DNA of 64,000 nucleotides. It comes from Citrobacter sp. MGH106. GTDB taxonomy: Bacteria; Pseudomonadota; Gammaproteobacteria; Enterobacterales; Enterobacteriaceae. Of this stretch, positions 11,381 through 21,947 are shown piece after piece. Numbering within the stretch: the stretch's first letter is position 1; each line of letters opens with the position of its first letter. The notes under the pieces are model-generated. The model did not search any database and had not been told where the DNA came from. It worked only from the letters and a program-made list of their open reading frames with translations. The stretch spans positions 3,305,938 through 3,369,937 of the forward strand of contig NZ_KQ089822.1 in the NCBI RefSeq assembly GCF_001037495.1. Reading direction: 5' to 3'. The position numbers and the translations under genes were made by a program.

Positions 11381-13255
11381 TCAGGAAACCAGCAGCTGAT
11401 TCATACGACGGATAAACTGGTTAGGATCTTCCAGCGTGCCGCGCTCAGCGAACAGCGCCTGATCCAGCAACAGTTCAACCCACTCTTTAAACTGTGCTTC
11501 GTCCTGGGTATCTGCCGTGCGTTTTACCAGCACGTGATCCGGATTGAGTTCAAAGATATATTTCACTTCCGGTACAGCCTGGCCCGCAGCGGCAAACAAT
11601 TTCGCCATCTGAGTGCTCATTTCGTCCGCGTCGGTAGTGACAATCGCCGGAGTGTCGGTCAGACGGTGCGTCAGACGCACTTCTTTTACACGATCGCCCA
11701 GCAGAGTTTTCACGCGCTCAACGAACGGCGTCAGCGCTTTTTCCGCCTCTTTTGCCGATTCGTCAACTTCGTCCGCCAGCTTGTCGATGGACTCGTCAGC
11801 TTTAGCCACAGACTGGAACGCTTTACCGTCGAACTCGGTCAGGTAGTTCATCATCCACTCATCGATGCGGTCAGAAAGCAGCAGGACTTCGATGCCTTTC
11901 TTACGCAGCAGTTCCAGGTGCGGGCTGCTCTTCGCTGCCGCATAGCTGTCTGCAGTGATGTAGTAGATTTTCTCCTGCCCTTCTTTCATGCGTGACACAT
12001 AGTCTTCCAGCGACACCGTTTGTGCAGAGGAATCGGTATGTGTGGACGCGAAGCGCATCAGTTTAGCGATAGTTTCCTGATTGGCGTGATCTTCCGCCGG
12101 ACCTTCTTTCAGTACCAGGCCAAACTGTTTCCAGAAGGTCTGGTATTTTTCTGCATCGTCTTTCGCCAGTTTTTCCAGCATTTGCAGCACACGCTTGGTC
12201 AGCGCACTGCGCAGGTTACGGGTGACGCTGCTGTCCTGCAGGATCTCACGGGAAACGTTGAGCGGCAGATCGTTGGAATCTATCAGACCGCGCACAAAAC
12301 GCAGGTAGTTCGGCATGAACTGCTCAGCGTCGTCCATGATAAATACACGCTGGACGTACAGCTTCAGACCGTGTTTATGATCGCGGTTCCACATATCCCA
12401 CGGCGCCTGAGACGGGATATACAGCAGGCTGGTGTACTCCTGCTTACCTTCCACACGGTTGTGGCTCCAGGTCAGTGGGTCAGTGAAATCGTGCGCGATA
12501 TGCTTGTAGAACTCGTTGTACTCGTCGTCTTTGATTTCCGACTTGTTACGCGTCCACAGCGCCTGCGCCTTGTTGATTTTCTCCCAGGAAACGACGGTTT
12601 CACCGTCTTTCTCTTCCTGTTTCTCAATCTCTACCGGCAGTGCGATATGGTCGGAATATTTGCTGATGATGGAGCGCACGCGCCAGTCATCAAGGAATTC
12701 ATCTTCACCTTCACGCAGGTGCAGAGTGATTTCCGTACCGCGATCGTCTTTGGTAATGTCCGCAACGGTATACTCGCCTTCGCCAGCAGATTCCCAAAAC
12801 ACGCCGTTTTCCGGTTTGTCGCCCGCCGCACGGGTCCGCACGGTAACTTTGTCAGCAACAATAAATGCAGAGTAGAAGCCCACCCCGAACTGGCCGATCA
12901 GTTGGCTGTCTTTAGCCTGATCGGATCCCATGGATTCGAGGAAAGACTTGGTACCGGATTTAGCAATGGTCCCCAGATGATCGATAACGTCATCACGGTT
13001 CATCCCCACGCCGTTATCGGCAATGGTCAACGTACGCTTATCTTTATCGAAGGAGACACGCACACGCAGTTCGCCGTCACCTTCATACAGGTCCGGGTTA
13101 GACAGCGCGCGAAAACGCAGCTTGTCTGCCGCATCAGAGGCGTTAGAGATAAGCTCACGCAGGAAGATTTCTTTATTGGAATACAGAGAATGGATCATCA
13201 GGTGCAGAAGCTGTTTTACTTCTGACTGAAAACCACGAGTTTCTTGTCCTTTCAT
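11381..13255 (-). CDS. htpG: Hsp90-family molecular chaperone HtpG
   Basis: 624 residues, the standard bacterial Hsp90. The N-terminal GHKL ATPase shows '[17 protein letters not shown]' with the catalytic Glu and Asn, 'DNGVGM' and '[11 protein letters not shown]'. The middle and C-terminal dimerisation domains follow without the eukaryotic charged linker. It acts in the cytoplasm, refolding late intermediates with DnaK. A consensus sigma-32 promoter lies 50 bp upstream, so heat induction is expected. Confidence 0.98.
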   Translation of the reverse strand: MKGQETRGFQSEVKQLLHLMIHSLYSNKEIFLRELISNASDAADKLRFRALSNPDLYEGDGELRVRVSFDKDKRTLTIADNGVGMNRDDVIDHLGTIAKSGTKSFLESMGSDQAKDSQLIGQFGVGFYSAFIVADKVTVRTRAAGDKPENGVFWESAGEGEYTVADITKDDRGTEITLHLREGEDEFLDDWRVRSIISKYSDHIALPVEIEKQEEKDGETVVSWEKINKAQALWTRNKSEIKDDEYNEFYKHIAHDFTDPLTWSHNRVEGKQEYTSLLYIPSQAPWDMWNRDHKHGLKLYVQRVFIMDDAEQFMPNYLRFVRGLIDSNDLPLNVSREILQDSSVTRNLRSALTKRVLQMLEKLAKDDAEKYQTFWKQFGLVLKEGPAEDHANQETIAKLMRFASTHTDSSAQTVSLEDYVSRMKEGQEKIYYITADSYAAAKSSPHLELLRKKGIEVLLLSDRIDEWMMNYLTEFDGKAFQSVAKADESIDKLADEVDESAKEAEKALTPFVERVKTLLGDRVKEVRLTHRLTDTPAIVTTDADEMSTQMAKLFAAAGQAVPEVKYIFELNPDHVLVKRTADTQDEAQFKEWVELLLDQALFAERGTLEDPNQFIRRMNQLLVS

Positions 13256-13304
13256 GTCGAAAATACCTCAATGCCAATTACAAGGTAAAAAAGCGTTGAG
13301 AGGG

Positions 13305-13333
13305 AGATGGGGATAGCGGAGGGGTATTTCAAG
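13305..13333 (-). promoter_or_regulatory. Sigma-32 (heat-shock) promoter of htpG
   Basis: On the minus strand CTTGAAA (13327-13333), a 14-bp spacer and CCCCATCT (13305-13312) match the RpoH consensus at essentially every position. Confidence 0.9.
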
Positions 13334-13357
13334 CGGGAGCAAAAATTTTTGCTCCCG
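13334..13357 (-). terminator. recR terminator
   Basis: CGGGAGCAAAAA and TTTTTGCTCCCG form a perfect 24-bp palindrome just after the recR stop. It abuts the -35 element of the htpG promoter, separating the two units. Confidence 0.7.
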
Positions 13358-13362
13358 ATTGA

Positions 13363-13967
13363 TTAAAAACGAATCTTATGCCGTCCGGCAAGAGAATGGG
13401 ACAACGTAGTGCCGTCAACCATTTCCAGCTCGCCGCCTACCGGTACGCCATGAGCGATACGGCTGGCTTCAACGTCATACTGCATGCAAAGCTCGGCAAT
13501 ATAGTTGGCGGTAGCCTCTCCTTCGACCGTCGGATTGGTCGCAAGGATAACTTCATTGATTTGCTCAGACGCCAGACGCTGTTCCAGACGGTCAAGCCCG
13601 ATATCATCAGGCCCGATACCATCCAGCGGCGACAGGTGTCCCATCAGCACGAAATAACGCCCGGAAAATTGCCCTGTTTGCTCAATGGCATAGATGTCCG
13701 CCGGACTCTCAACCACGCAAATTTGACCATTTTCCTTGCGACGCGGATTCGCGCAGATGCTACATACTTCTTGCTCTGTGAAGGTGCGGCAATCAGCACA
13801 GTGACCGATTTCCGACATCGCCTTCGTTAACGCTTGCGCCAGACGCATCCCGCCGCTGCGATCGCGCTGTAGCAGCGTGAACGCCATGCGCTGCGCTGAC
13901 TTCGGGCCTACGCCCGGCAGACAGCGCAGTGCTTCCATAAGCTGAGTTAACAGCGGGCTGGTTTGCA

Positions 13968-13968
<1 letters not shown>
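13363..13968 (-). CDS. recR: Recombination mediator RecR
   Basis: 201 residues. An N-terminal helix-hairpin-helix ('[10 protein letters not shown]', about 17-26) is followed by a C4 zinc finger with Cys57, Cys60, Cys69 and Cys72, then a Toprim domain ('[12 protein letters not shown]'). RecR acts with RecF and RecO to load RecA on gapped DNA. Its ATG overlaps the ybaB stop by one base (TGATG), so it is probably translationally coupled in the dnaX-ybaB-recR operon. Confidence 0.97.
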
Positions 13969-14312
<344 letters not shown>

Positions 14313-14359
14313 TCACGTTAAGGGATGACGACCATAAAACCATGAGATATGGCTTACGA

Positions 14360-16291
14360 TCAAATGGGGCGAATACTCTCTTCGTCCAGGTCCGCATCAA
14401 AAAAACGACGCAGCGTCTGAATGTTATTATCCGCAATAATCGACTCACGCGCCTGCGCGAGTTTCTCTTCATAAATGGCCTGACGCCACTCCAGCGGCGT
14501 TCGCACCGCAGGATTATCATCTTCAACGATGGTCAATTCAACTGCTGAGCCCATTAAGGCGCTCAATGCTTCCGTAAGTTTCTGCTGTGCGCCACTGGAA
14601 TTGAGGTGCCGCTGCGTGGAACGCAAGTGCAGGCAAACGACATTGCCATTCTCTTCTTTCCAGGCATTAAGCGCCACCTGCTCTACCAGCTTGGGTAGCG
14701 AAAGCTGGCTAACCTGCGCGGCCCAGGGGTCGCGCTCAATCGCTTCTGCTGCCAGCTTAGCGGCCAGCTCCGGCGTTTTTTCATGCTCCAGCGCTTTTTT
14801 CAACGCTTTCGGTGTGGCAACAACCTCTTTTACTTCTGCTACCGGATTGGTTGCTTTCCAGCGATAGGCTTCTTTTTTCGCCGGAGTCTGCTCCAGCGCA
14901 GACGCTGCCGGACGAGCCTGAACACGTTCCGACACCGAAGCCAGTCTTTCCAGCGCAGCATTATTCACCGGCCGCGCGCGGGGAGCGGCTGCCGGTTCAC
15001 TCTTTTTTGTTTTGGTTGCTCCCTGAGCTCGCTGCAGTTGGTTGCGCGCGGCAAGAACCCGGCTGGTAGCGTCAGATAACGGTACATCCGAATGTGCAGG
15101 TGCAGGTGCAGACTGCTGTACAGGGACCTGCGTCGGTGTCATCACCGCGGTAGGTGCAGCGGGCGCAAATGACTGTTGCGGTACTTCAGGTTCCGGTAAC
15201 GGAACTCGCGGATGAAAAGCTAACGAACGCAGCAGCGTCATTTCTACACCCATTCGTCTGTCCGGCGCATACGGAAGCTCTTTGCGCCCGATTAACAGGG
15301 TCTGGTAGTAAAGCTGCACATCGGTCGGCGGTACAGTGCGTGCCAGATCACGCATACGCTGTTCAATGGCAGCCATATCGCTGCTCAATGCCGCAGGCGA
15401 TAGCTGAACCATCGCAATACGGTGAAGCAGGGTCAACATCTCAACCAGCAACGTTTCCCATTCAATTCCGCGAGCGGCGGCATCATTCACCAGCGCCATA
15501 ACACGCTCGCCATTCCCTGCCACAACAGCTTCAACCAGAGAAAGCGCCTGGTCGTCATCAAGCGTGCCGAGCATCGCGCTCACTGCCTGAGTCGTGACCT
15601 GCCCATCACCGCTGGCAATCGCCTGATCGGTCAGACTCAGCGCATCGCGCAGGCTACCGTCTGCAGCACGAGATAACAGCTGCAGTGCGCGTGGTTCGTG
15701 GGTGATGTTTTCCTCATTGAGGATATGTTCAAGCTGATGGCGAATTTGTTCGACATCCAGCGCTTTAAGGTGGAATTGCAGGCAGCGAGACAGAATAGTA
15801 ACCGGCAACTTCTGCGGATCGGTAGTCGCCAGCAGGAACTTAACGTGTGCAGGCGGTTCTTCGAGCGTTTTAAGTAGCGCATTAAAACTGTGGCGCGACA
15901 GCATGTGCACTTCATCGATCAAATAGACCTTAAAGCGGCCACGCGCCGGCGCATACTGAACGTTATCCAGCAGATCGCGAGTGTCTTCGACCTTAGTACG
16001 AGACGCGGCGTCAATTTCAATCAAATCGACAAAACGCCCCTGCTCAATTTCACGACAGTTGTCACACACACCGCAAGGTGTAGCGGTAATGCCGGTTTCA
16101 CAGTTGAGTCCCTTCGCCAGCAGACGGGCGATAGAGGTTTTTCCGACGCCACGGGTGCCGGAAAAAAGATAAGCATGATGAATACGCCCTAACGACAAGC
16201 CGTTCGCCAGTGCCGTCAGCACATGTTCCTGGCCGACGACGTCAGCAAAGGTTTGTGGGCGCCATTTTCGGGCTAAGACCTGATAACTCAT
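14360..16291 (-). CDS. dnaX: DNA polymerase III tau subunit (gamma by programmed frameshift)
   Basis: 643 residues, the tau clamp-loader subunit. The AAA+ module has Walker A 'GTRGVGKTS', a four-Cys zinc site ('NCETGITATPCGVCDNC'), and DEVH as Walker B. Domains IV and V after about residue 430 bind DnaB and the polymerase core. Codons 429-430 lie in the slippery heptamer A-AAA-AAG. A -1 slip reads GAG then TGA, giving a 431-residue gamma. It is the first gene of dnaX-ybaB-recR and lies downstream of apt. Confidence 0.98.
   Translation of the reverse strand: MSYQVLARKWRPQTFADVVGQEHVLTALANGLSLGRIHHAYLFSGTRGVGKTSIARLLAKGLNCETGITATPCGVCDNCREIEQGRFVDLIEIDAASRTKVEDTRDLLDNVQYAPARGRFKVYLIDEVHMLSRHSFNALLKTLEEPPAHVKFLLATTDPQKLPVTILSRCLQFHLKALDVEQIRHQLEHILNEENITHEPRALQLLSRAADGSLRDALSLTDQAIASGDGQVTTQAVSAMLGTLDDDQALSLVEAVVAGNGERVMALVNDAAARGIEWETLLVEMLTLLHRIAMVQLSPAALSSDMAAIEQRMRDLARTVPPTDVQLYYQTLLIGRKELPYAPDRRMGVEMTLLRSLAFHPRVPLPEPEVPQQSFAPAAPTAVMTPTQVPVQQSAPAPAHSDVPLSDATSRVLAARNQLQRAQGATKTKKSEPAAAPRARPVNNAALERLASVSERVQARPAASALEQTPAKKEAYRWKATNPVAEVKEVVATPKALKKALEHEKTPELAAKLAAEAIERDPWAAQVSQLSLPKLVEQVALNAWKEENGNVVCLHLRSTQRHLNSSGAQQKLTEALSALMGSAVELTIVEDDNPAVRTPLEWRQAIYEEKLAQARESIIADNNIQTLRRFFDADLDEESIRPI
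14967..15024 (-). promoter_or_regulatory. dnaX -1 programmed frameshift signal
   Basis: On the minus strand, a Shine-Dalgarno-like AGGGAG (15019-15024) lies 10 bases before the slippery AAAAAAG (15002-15008). A GC-rich hairpin follows (14967-14996, arms starting ACCGGC and ending GCCGGT). The gamma stop TGA is at 14997-14999. All three known stimulatory parts of the E. coli dnaX signal are present. Confidence 0.93.
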
Positions 16292-16340
16292 TGGCAGGCT
16301 CTGAAAGGCTGGAGGGTGGATTCACAAGGGGGTAATGCTA

Positions 16341-16371
16341 ACACAACCTCGCGCAGACGGCGAGGTTGTGT
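16341..16371 (-). terminator. Strong hairpin between apt and dnaX
   Basis: ACACAACCTCGC (16341-16352) pairs perfectly with GCGAGGTTGTGT (16360-16371) around a 7-nt loop. It lies in the apt-dnaX gap. The following T content is weak, so it may attenuate rather than stop apt transcription. Confidence 0.6.
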
Positions 16372-16410
16372 GTCTCGGTATTACTTTGGCCGATAAAAGA
16401 TCGTCCGAAA

Positions 16411-16962
16411 TCAGTGTCCCGGGAACGGAACCAGGCTGTAGCAGGTCAATCCCTGTTTTTCCAGGCGCTGTTCACCGCCCAGATCGAACAGGTTGATGAT
16501 AAAAGCCGCATCGGTGACTTCACCACCCAGACGACGGATCAGCTTCACTGTTGCTTCAATTGTTCCGCCGGTTGCCAGCAAATCGTCCACTACCAGTACT
16601 TTGTCACCCGGCTTGATGGCATCAACATGGATTTCCAGCTGATCGGTGCCGTATTCAAGCTCATAGCTCTCAGCAATCACTTCACGTGGAAGCTTACGCG
16701 GTTTACGTACGGGTACAAAACCAACGCCTAACCCCAACGCTACCGGTGCGCCAAACAGGAAGCCACGCGCTTCGGTGCCGACAACTTTAGTAATGCCCGC
16801 ATTTTTGTAGCGTTCAACTAACAGTTCAATGCTGAGTGCATACGCTTTCGGGTCTTCCAGCAAGCTGGTGACATCACGAAAAAGAATGCCAGGTTTTGGG
16901 TAGTCGTTGATGCTTTTGATGCTATTTTTGAGAAACTCAAGCTGCTGTGCAGTCGCGGTCAT
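16411..16962 (-). CDS. apt: Adenine phosphoribosyltransferase
   Basis: 183 residues, a type I PRTase. The PRPP-binding signature '[13 protein letters not shown]' lies near residue 125, and '[10 protein letters not shown]' forms part of the adenine site. It makes AMP from adenine and PRPP in purine salvage. The gene precedes dnaX on the same strand, and an ERIC element lies upstream of its start. Confidence 0.97.
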   Translation of the reverse strand: MTATAQQLEFLKNSIKSINDYPKPGILFRDVTSLLEDPKAYALSIELLVERYKNAGITKVVGTEARGFLFGAPVALGLGVGFVPVRKPRKLPREVIAESYELEYGTDQLEIHVDAIKPGDKVLVVDDLLATGGTIEATVKLIRRLGGEVTDAAFIINLFDLGGEQRLEKQGLTCYSLVPFPGH

Positions 16963-17003
16963 AAGTTTGTGCCTGATTAATACAGTATTGCTTCACGGCG
17001 CAC

Positions 17004-17129
17004 TATACACTTTATCCTTCAAGCTGCCTCTTTGTTGGCTGCCTTCATTCATCCCAGGCACTTACTGATGTAAGCTTCGGGGATTCATTCAGTTGCCGTT
17101 TCGACGCAACTTGAATGATTTTGTGTCTA
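17004..17129 (+). repeat. ERIC element, canonical 126 bp, between apt and ybaN
   Basis: The ends form the ERIC terminal inverted repeat (TATACACTTTATCCTTCAAG against the complement of the right end). The interior has TTGGCTGC, CACTTACTGATGTAAGC and GGGGATTCA in consensus order. Length and sequence fit a full ERIC (IRU) copy. It lies upstream of apt and downstream of ybaN, so it is transcribed, if at all, from ybaN read-through. Confidence 0.92.
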
Positions 17130-17238
17130 TATAAGAGCAAAGGTTACATTTGTTTAACCTTTGACCGCCTGCGCCTGTGCTCGAAAACGGTCAAATTTAC
17201 TGGCTGCGTGAGACAATTGCAACTGGCATTATTGCGCT

Positions 17239-17616
17239 TCAGTGCTTTTGTTGCTTTTCATCAATCACCGGTATCCGCCACATGAAAATCAATAAACAGG
17301 CGAGAATAACCAACAGTAATCCACGCACCCACATCATATTAACCAGCCACAGCGAGATGCCAAATGTAACCAATATCAACAATATAGCGCGCGGCTTTGC
17401 CCCCGGAGGCATCGCACGGTGTTTTTGCCAGTGGCGCAGATAGCCGCCGAACCATGAACGGTAGAGCAGCCAGTCGTGAAAACGCGGCGATGAGCGGGCA
17501 AAACACCAGGCAGCCAGCAGGATAAACGGCGTAGTGGGCAATAATGGCAATACCACACCCAGCGTTCCCAGCACTACCGCTATCCAGCCAATGATGATTA
17601 GAATAATGCGTTGCAT
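17239..17616 (-). CDS. ybaN: Inner-membrane protein YbaN (DUF454)
   Basis: 125 residues with two hydrophobic blocks: residues 3-38, carrying the conserved 'GVVLPLLPTTPF', and residues 77-112. The Pro-rich turn and 'RSSPRFHDWL' are typical of the DUF454 family. Function is unknown. It is divergent from priC with about 70 bp between starts. Confidence 0.92.
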   Translation of the reverse strand: MQRIILIIIGWIAVVLGTLGVVLPLLPTTPFILLAAWCFARSSPRFHDWLLYRSWFGGYLRHWQKHRAMPPGAKPRAILLILVTFGISLWLVNMMWVRGLLLVILACLLIFMWRIPVIDEKQQKH

Positions 17617-17685
17617 AGTTTAAGTACTTAACACAGAGAATCGCTACTTTAGCATAACAGTTCTCATTTTCATCGGAGTGTTATC

Positions 17686-18213
17686 GTGAAAACCGTCATG
17701 CTGTTACAGAAGCTCGAAAGCCAGTTCAACAGCCTGCAACAACTTTGCGCACCACTGGCGCACCACGCAACACTCAGCGCCCGTTTTGATCGCCATCTTT
17801 TTCGCACGCGCAGTACGCTGTTGCAGGCCTGTCTGGATGAAGCTAGCGCGAATCTCATCGCACTGCGCCACGCGGTTGAACAGCAACAACTACCACAAAT
17901 TACCTGGCTTGCGGAACACCTTGCCTCACAGTTAGAGGCTATTATGCGCGAAACTGCTACCTGGTCGCTCAGGGAGTGGGACAGTGCCTCCCCTGGGCTC
18001 GCTCGCTGGCAGCGCAAGCGCGTCCAGCACCAGGAGTTTGAGCGCCGTCTGATCGAGATGACGCGTGAACGCAAAGAGCGTCTGGCTCAGGCTACAGGCT
18101 TTGAAGAACAGCAAAAACTGCATCGTGAAGTGGAAGCTTTCGAAGCGCGTCTGGCGCGCTGTCGTCATGCGCTGGAAAGAATAGAAAACGTGCTGGCGCG
18201 TTTAACCCGTTAA
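17686..18213 (+). CDS. priC: Primosomal replication protein N'' (PriC)
   Basis: 175 residues, all-helical, with the conserved '[12 protein letters not shown]' near residue 30 and 'WSLREWDS' near 90. PriC restarts stalled forks by loading DnaB with Rep or PriA and by binding SSB. The start is GTG at 17686, preceded by CGGAG. rsmS follows 13 bases after the stop and is probably co-transcribed. Confidence 0.95.
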   Translation: MKTVMLLQKLESQFNSLQQLCAPLAHHATLSARFDRHLFRTRSTLLQACLDEASANLIALRHAVEQQQLPQITWLAEHLASQLEAIMRETATWSLREWDSASPGLARWQRKRVQHQEFERRLIEMTRERKERLAQATGFEEQQKLHREVEAFEARLARCRHALERIENVLARLTR

Positions 18214-18226
18214 CCCCGGAGAAATT

Positions 18227-18382
18227 ATGTCACTTGAGAACGCCCCGGACGACATCAAACTGGCTGTCGATTTAATTATGCTTCTGGAAGAGCATCAGGT
18301 TGCGCCTGAAACCGTACTGAAAGCGCTGGAGATTGTTAAGCGGGATTACGAAAAGAAAATACAGCAGCTCCCTGCATCATAA
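18227..18382 (+). CDS. rsmS: Small protein RsmS (YbaM)
   Basis: A 51-residue ORF starting '[16 protein letters not shown]' and ending 'QQLPAS'. CCGGAGA lies before ATG 18227. It matches E. coli YbaM, known as the pleiotropic regulator RsmS in Pectobacterium. The conserved core '[16 protein letters not shown]' looks like a helix-turn-helix-sized bundle. It follows priC by 13 bases and ends before a REP hairpin. The C-terminal tail differs from E. coli YbaM, as is usual for this family. Confidence 0.9.
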   Translation: MSLENAPDDIKLAVDLIMLLEEHQVAPETVLKALEIVKRDYEKKIQQLPAS

Positions 18383-18405
18383 AAAGAGCTGAATCTGTTG
18401 GTATC

Positions 18406-18441
18406 GGCCTACGAGTCCAGAATTATTGCACTTCGTAGGCC
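18406..18441. repeat. REP-like hairpin between rsmS and mscK
   Basis: GGCCTACGA (18406-18414) pairs with TCGTAGGCC (18433-18441), followed by AGATAAGGCG, a common REP flank. It separates the convergent rsmS and mscK. Confidence 0.75.
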
Positions 18442-18459
18442 AGATAAGGCGTTTACTTA

Positions 18460-21400
18460 TCACCCCACAGCCGGTGTCGGGTCATCACCTTTGAAGTCAC
18501 GTTTAACTTCAGTCACTGTGTCACCTTTGGCGTTATGCAGATGAACTTCGAGTTGGTTAAAGGCGATATCAATATCGTTTTCACGGCACAGACGGTCAAC
18601 CGCGCGGTTAAGTTCATCCACCGTATGGCTGCGATCGCGCAGTTCACGAACATATAATCGCAGCTCATGATCCAGCGTGCTGGCACCAAAGGCGGTAAAG
18701 AACACCGCCGGTTCCGGATCATGCATCACTTTCGGATGTTCCTGCGCCGCCTGCAGCAGCACCTTCTTCACCTTGTCCAGATCTGAGCCATAAGCAACCC
18801 CAATACGGATCACCAGGCGTGTGGTGGTATCAGAGAGCGACCAGTTGATCAGACGTTCCGTTACAAACGCTTTGTTCGGAATGATCACCTCTTTGCGATC
18901 AAAGTCGGTGATGGTGGTTGCACGAATGCGAATCTTACTTACCGTACCAGAGAACGTCCCAATCGTGACCGTATCGCCAATACGGACCGGGCGTTCAAAC
19001 AGAATGATCAGGCCCGAGACAAAGTTACCGAAGATCTCCTGCAAGCCAAAACCGAGACCGACCGACAAGGCCGCAGCCAGCCACTGTAGTTTATCCCACG
19101 ACACCCCGAGCGATCCGAACACCGTCATCGCGCCGATAGCAATGATTGCGTAATTGAGGATCGTAGTGATGGCATAAGATGCGCCCTGACGCATTTTGAG
19201 TCGTGAGAGCACTAACACTTCTAACAGTCCGGGCAAGTTGCGGATCAGCGCCCATGCCACCATTGACGCAATTATCGCAAACAGCAGGCTGCCCATGGTG
19301 ACATCTTTCACGACTGCGGCCCCGGCCTCTGTACCGTTGTAATGCCAGAGCGTGATGCTGTCGAGGTAGCTGAACACGGTGATCAGATCGGACCAAATTG
19401 CCCAGAACAGAACGCCAAACAGAGCAACCATCAGTAGCATAGTAATACGCAGCGTTTGCTGGTTAACCTGCTCCAGCGCAATGGTCGGTTCTTCCTGCGG
19501 TTCAGCGCCTTCGGCCCCTTCTTTTACCAGGTTCTGACGGCGCGCTAATGCACGGCGCCAGGCAATGCGACGTGCGGCCACGCTCAGCCCACGCAGTACA
19601 GTCTGATACAGCAGGTTCCAGACAATGACCAGATAGACCGTTTCAATCCAGCGCCCAGACAGGCGCAGCGTGGTATAGAAATAACCGGTAGCCGTCAGCA
19701 CCATTAACGCAATCGGGATAATCGACAGCACGGTAATAGTGACCAGGCGCAGACCATGCGACTCTTTATCACGCCAGCTTTCGCGACACATTGGCCATAC
19801 AAGGAAGGCGATCAGCAACAGGTTCAGGAAAATGACGACCTGTCCGAGAACGTCGTCCATCAGATTAAGCGGCGAGAGTTCAGCAACCACTGACCAGAAG
19901 TTCAGCGGCAATAATGCCAGACTAATGCGCACAATCTGGCGACGCCAGTGGCTGGTCTGTTTCGCAGGCATACCGAAGTGGCGGATCGCCACGCCATCTT
20001 TTTCCAGTACTTTCCAGCACAAACCAAACACCAGCCAGAAAATAGCCATCTTCTTACTGAATGCCCACAACAGATCGCTGACGTTCAGTTGCATGGTAAG
20101 CAGGATCAGACCAACGGCAAGGATAATCAGGCATGCAGGTAACGCTCTAATCAGATCAATCAGTATCGCTTTTGGCGTATTGAGCTGACTGTCATTACGC
20201 AAGTTACCTACCGCAGCAGCGAGTTTTTCCTGGTACGCTTTCAACCATTTCAAACGCCAGCGAATTAGTCCGGCAATCAACAACAGCGGTAGCCCCGCCA
20301 GAAAAGCAATAAATACCGCTGGCCAGGCTTTCTCCCAGTTCACCGTGATTTTCATCGACTTGAACTGATCTTTTAACGTTTGAGGGAAGGCTTTGATCCA
20401 GTCCCAGTCCATCGGACGGTTACTGTTAACCCAAAAGATTTGCTGGGTCAGGATCCCTTTCAGATTTTTCGATACGCTCATTAACTGCTGCTGGTTAATC
20501 TGCAGGTTAATGGCCATCATCAGCTGATTACCCAATTGCTTATTCAGTTGGTCCAGCAGCTCACGGCGCATATCCACGACCTGGAGCAAGGCATCATGAA
20601 CTTCAGTGTTCACTTCGCTGGTGTGCCCTTCCTCCAGTTTGGCGACAAAAGCGTCATTCTGAAACAACGCGTCACGCTGCTGGTTAACCTCGAATTGTTC
20701 CAGACGCAAATCGGCGATCCGATTGGTCATATCAGCAAGTTCATCCGCTGAGGGTAATGTTTGCTGTTGTTGATACAGAATACGCGACAGCAGCAGACTA
20801 CCTTTCAGAACAGCAATTTGTTCTTTAATGTTGCGTTCAGACTGCATCGCCCGATCAAGCCAGTTTTTGACCTTGATATTTTGCTGCATCAGCGCATTGC
20901 CGTTTTCGGTGGCGGAAATCAGACGCTGGCTTAGCTGATGGTTGACCTCAAGTTCTTGTTTGACTAGCGGATTGGTCTGGATACGTTCAGCTTCATCGGG
21001 CGTTACCGCTTCCTGCGCCGTCTTTTCGGTGAGCGTCAGCCGTTTGCTGTTCACCGCTTCCTGCAGGAGCTGTAACTGATGTTCAAGTCGGTTGCTGTTG
21101 GCTGTCACATAATCACGTTGTTTCTGCAAGGTGTCCTGCAAAACCGTGTTGCCTTCCAGACTTTTACGCTGCTGATCGATCTGCGCATTGAGTAGCGCTT
21201 GCTGCGCCTGCAGCAGAACCTGCTGGCTGGGGCGTAATGCCGCTTCACCGACGTTGGTACCATCCAGGCGATTGCGGATTTGCTGCATTTGCTGTGATGC
21301 GGTGTACATCGCATTTTGTACACGCTCAGGCTGCGTCTGCAACGAGACCAGTTGGCTGTTGTAAGCCGCCAGATCGTTTTGCGAGCTTTGCAGGTCATCC

Positions 21401-21822
21401 AGCACCTGAGCGACGCGTGTTTCAAGTTGTCGTAAAGAGAGCGTGCTCAGCGTTTTTCGCGTTTCATCGTCATTATCGACATCACTGAGCGAATTTAACG
21501 CCTCCGTCGCCTGGCGCATTTTCTCTGGCGCCTGGGCAACTTTCTGGCGAAGCTGAACGGTCTCATCCTTCACGCGGTCAATCTTATCCAGCGTGGCGAG
21601 GGTCTCGATAAGATCCTGCTGAACCAGTTTATCCTGCGCGGAAAGATCTTTTTGCTTACTCAGCGCATCCAGTTGGCTCTGGATATCCGCTTTCGTCGGC
21701 AGTTCACCATTCTGTTGCGCTCGCGCAAATGCGGATGACTGACAAGACAGCAAAATAATGAAGAATAAAGTGGTAATAGCAATAAGATGCTTTGAGCGTT
21801 TATAAAGCTGCAACATAGTCAT
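18460..21822 (-). CDS. mscK: Potassium-dependent mechanosensitive channel MscK (KefA)
   Basis: 1120 residues, the E. coli MscK length. A signal-like N terminus is followed by a roughly 450-residue Gln-rich periplasmic coiled-coil region. Then come about 11 membrane helices and a C-terminal MscS domain with the pore helix 'SVGLGFGLQEIFGNFVSG' and beta-domain 'GDTVTIGTFSGTV'. The channel opens on hypo-osmotic shock in high external K+. It ends 'DDPTPAVG'. The gene is upstream of acrR on the same strand but separated by 125 bp. Confidence 0.97.
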   Translation of the reverse strand: MTMLQLYKRSKHLIAITTLFFIILLSCQSSAFARAQQNGELPTKADIQSQLDALSKQKDLSAQDKLVQQDLIETLATLDKIDRVKDETVQLRQKVAQAPEKMRQATEALNSLSDVDNDDETRKTLSTLSLRQLETRVAQVLDDLQSSQNDLAAYNSQLVSLQTQPERVQNAMYTASQQMQQIRNRLDGTNVGEAALRPSQQVLLQAQQALLNAQIDQQRKSLEGNTVLQDTLQKQRDYVTANSNRLEHQLQLLQEAVNSKRLTLTEKTAQEAVTPDEAERIQTNPLVKQELEVNHQLSQRLISATENGNALMQQNIKVKNWLDRAMQSERNIKEQIAVLKGSLLLSRILYQQQQTLPSADELADMTNRIADLRLEQFEVNQQRDALFQNDAFVAKLEEGHTSEVNTEVHDALLQVVDMRRELLDQLNKQLGNQLMMAINLQINQQQLMSVSKNLKGILTQQIFWVNSNRPMDWDWIKAFPQTLKDQFKSMKITVNWEKAWPAVFIAFLAGLPLLLIAGLIRWRLKWLKAYQEKLAAAVGNLRNDSQLNTPKAILIDLIRALPACLIILAVGLILLTMQLNVSDLLWAFSKKMAIFWLVFGLCWKVLEKDGVAIRHFGMPAKQTSHWRRQIVRISLALLPLNFWSVVAELSPLNLMDDVLGQVVIFLNLLLIAFLVWPMCRESWRDKESHGLRLVTITVLSIIPIALMVLTATGYFYTTLRLSGRWIETVYLVIVWNLLYQTVLRGLSVAARRIAWRRALARRQNLVKEGAEGAEPQEEPTIALEQVNQQTLRITMLLMVALFGVLFWAIWSDLITVFSYLDSITLWHYNGTEAGAAVVKDVTMGSLLFAIIASMVAWALIRNLPGLLEVLVLSRLKMRQGASYAITTILNYAIIAIGAMTVFGSLGVSWDKLQWLAAALSVGLGFGLQEIFGNFVSGLIILFERPVRIGDTVTIGTFSGTVSKIRIRATTITDFDRKEVIIPNKAFVTERLINWSLSDTTTRLVIRIGVAYGSDLDKVKKVLLQAAQEHPKVMHDPEPAVFFTAFGASTLDHELRLYVRELRDRSHTVDELNRAVDRLCRENDIDIAFNQLEVHLHNAKGDTVTEVKRDFKGDDPTPAVG

Positions 21823-21947
21823 GAGAATGAACGTTTCTAACCGGAAAGTGACCGAAAATAGTCAAGCGGCTAGAATATCACGGCGCTGACAGACAGAATA
21901 GCGCCAGGGAAAATGTCCAGGAAAATTCCTGGACTGAAATCGAGGGG

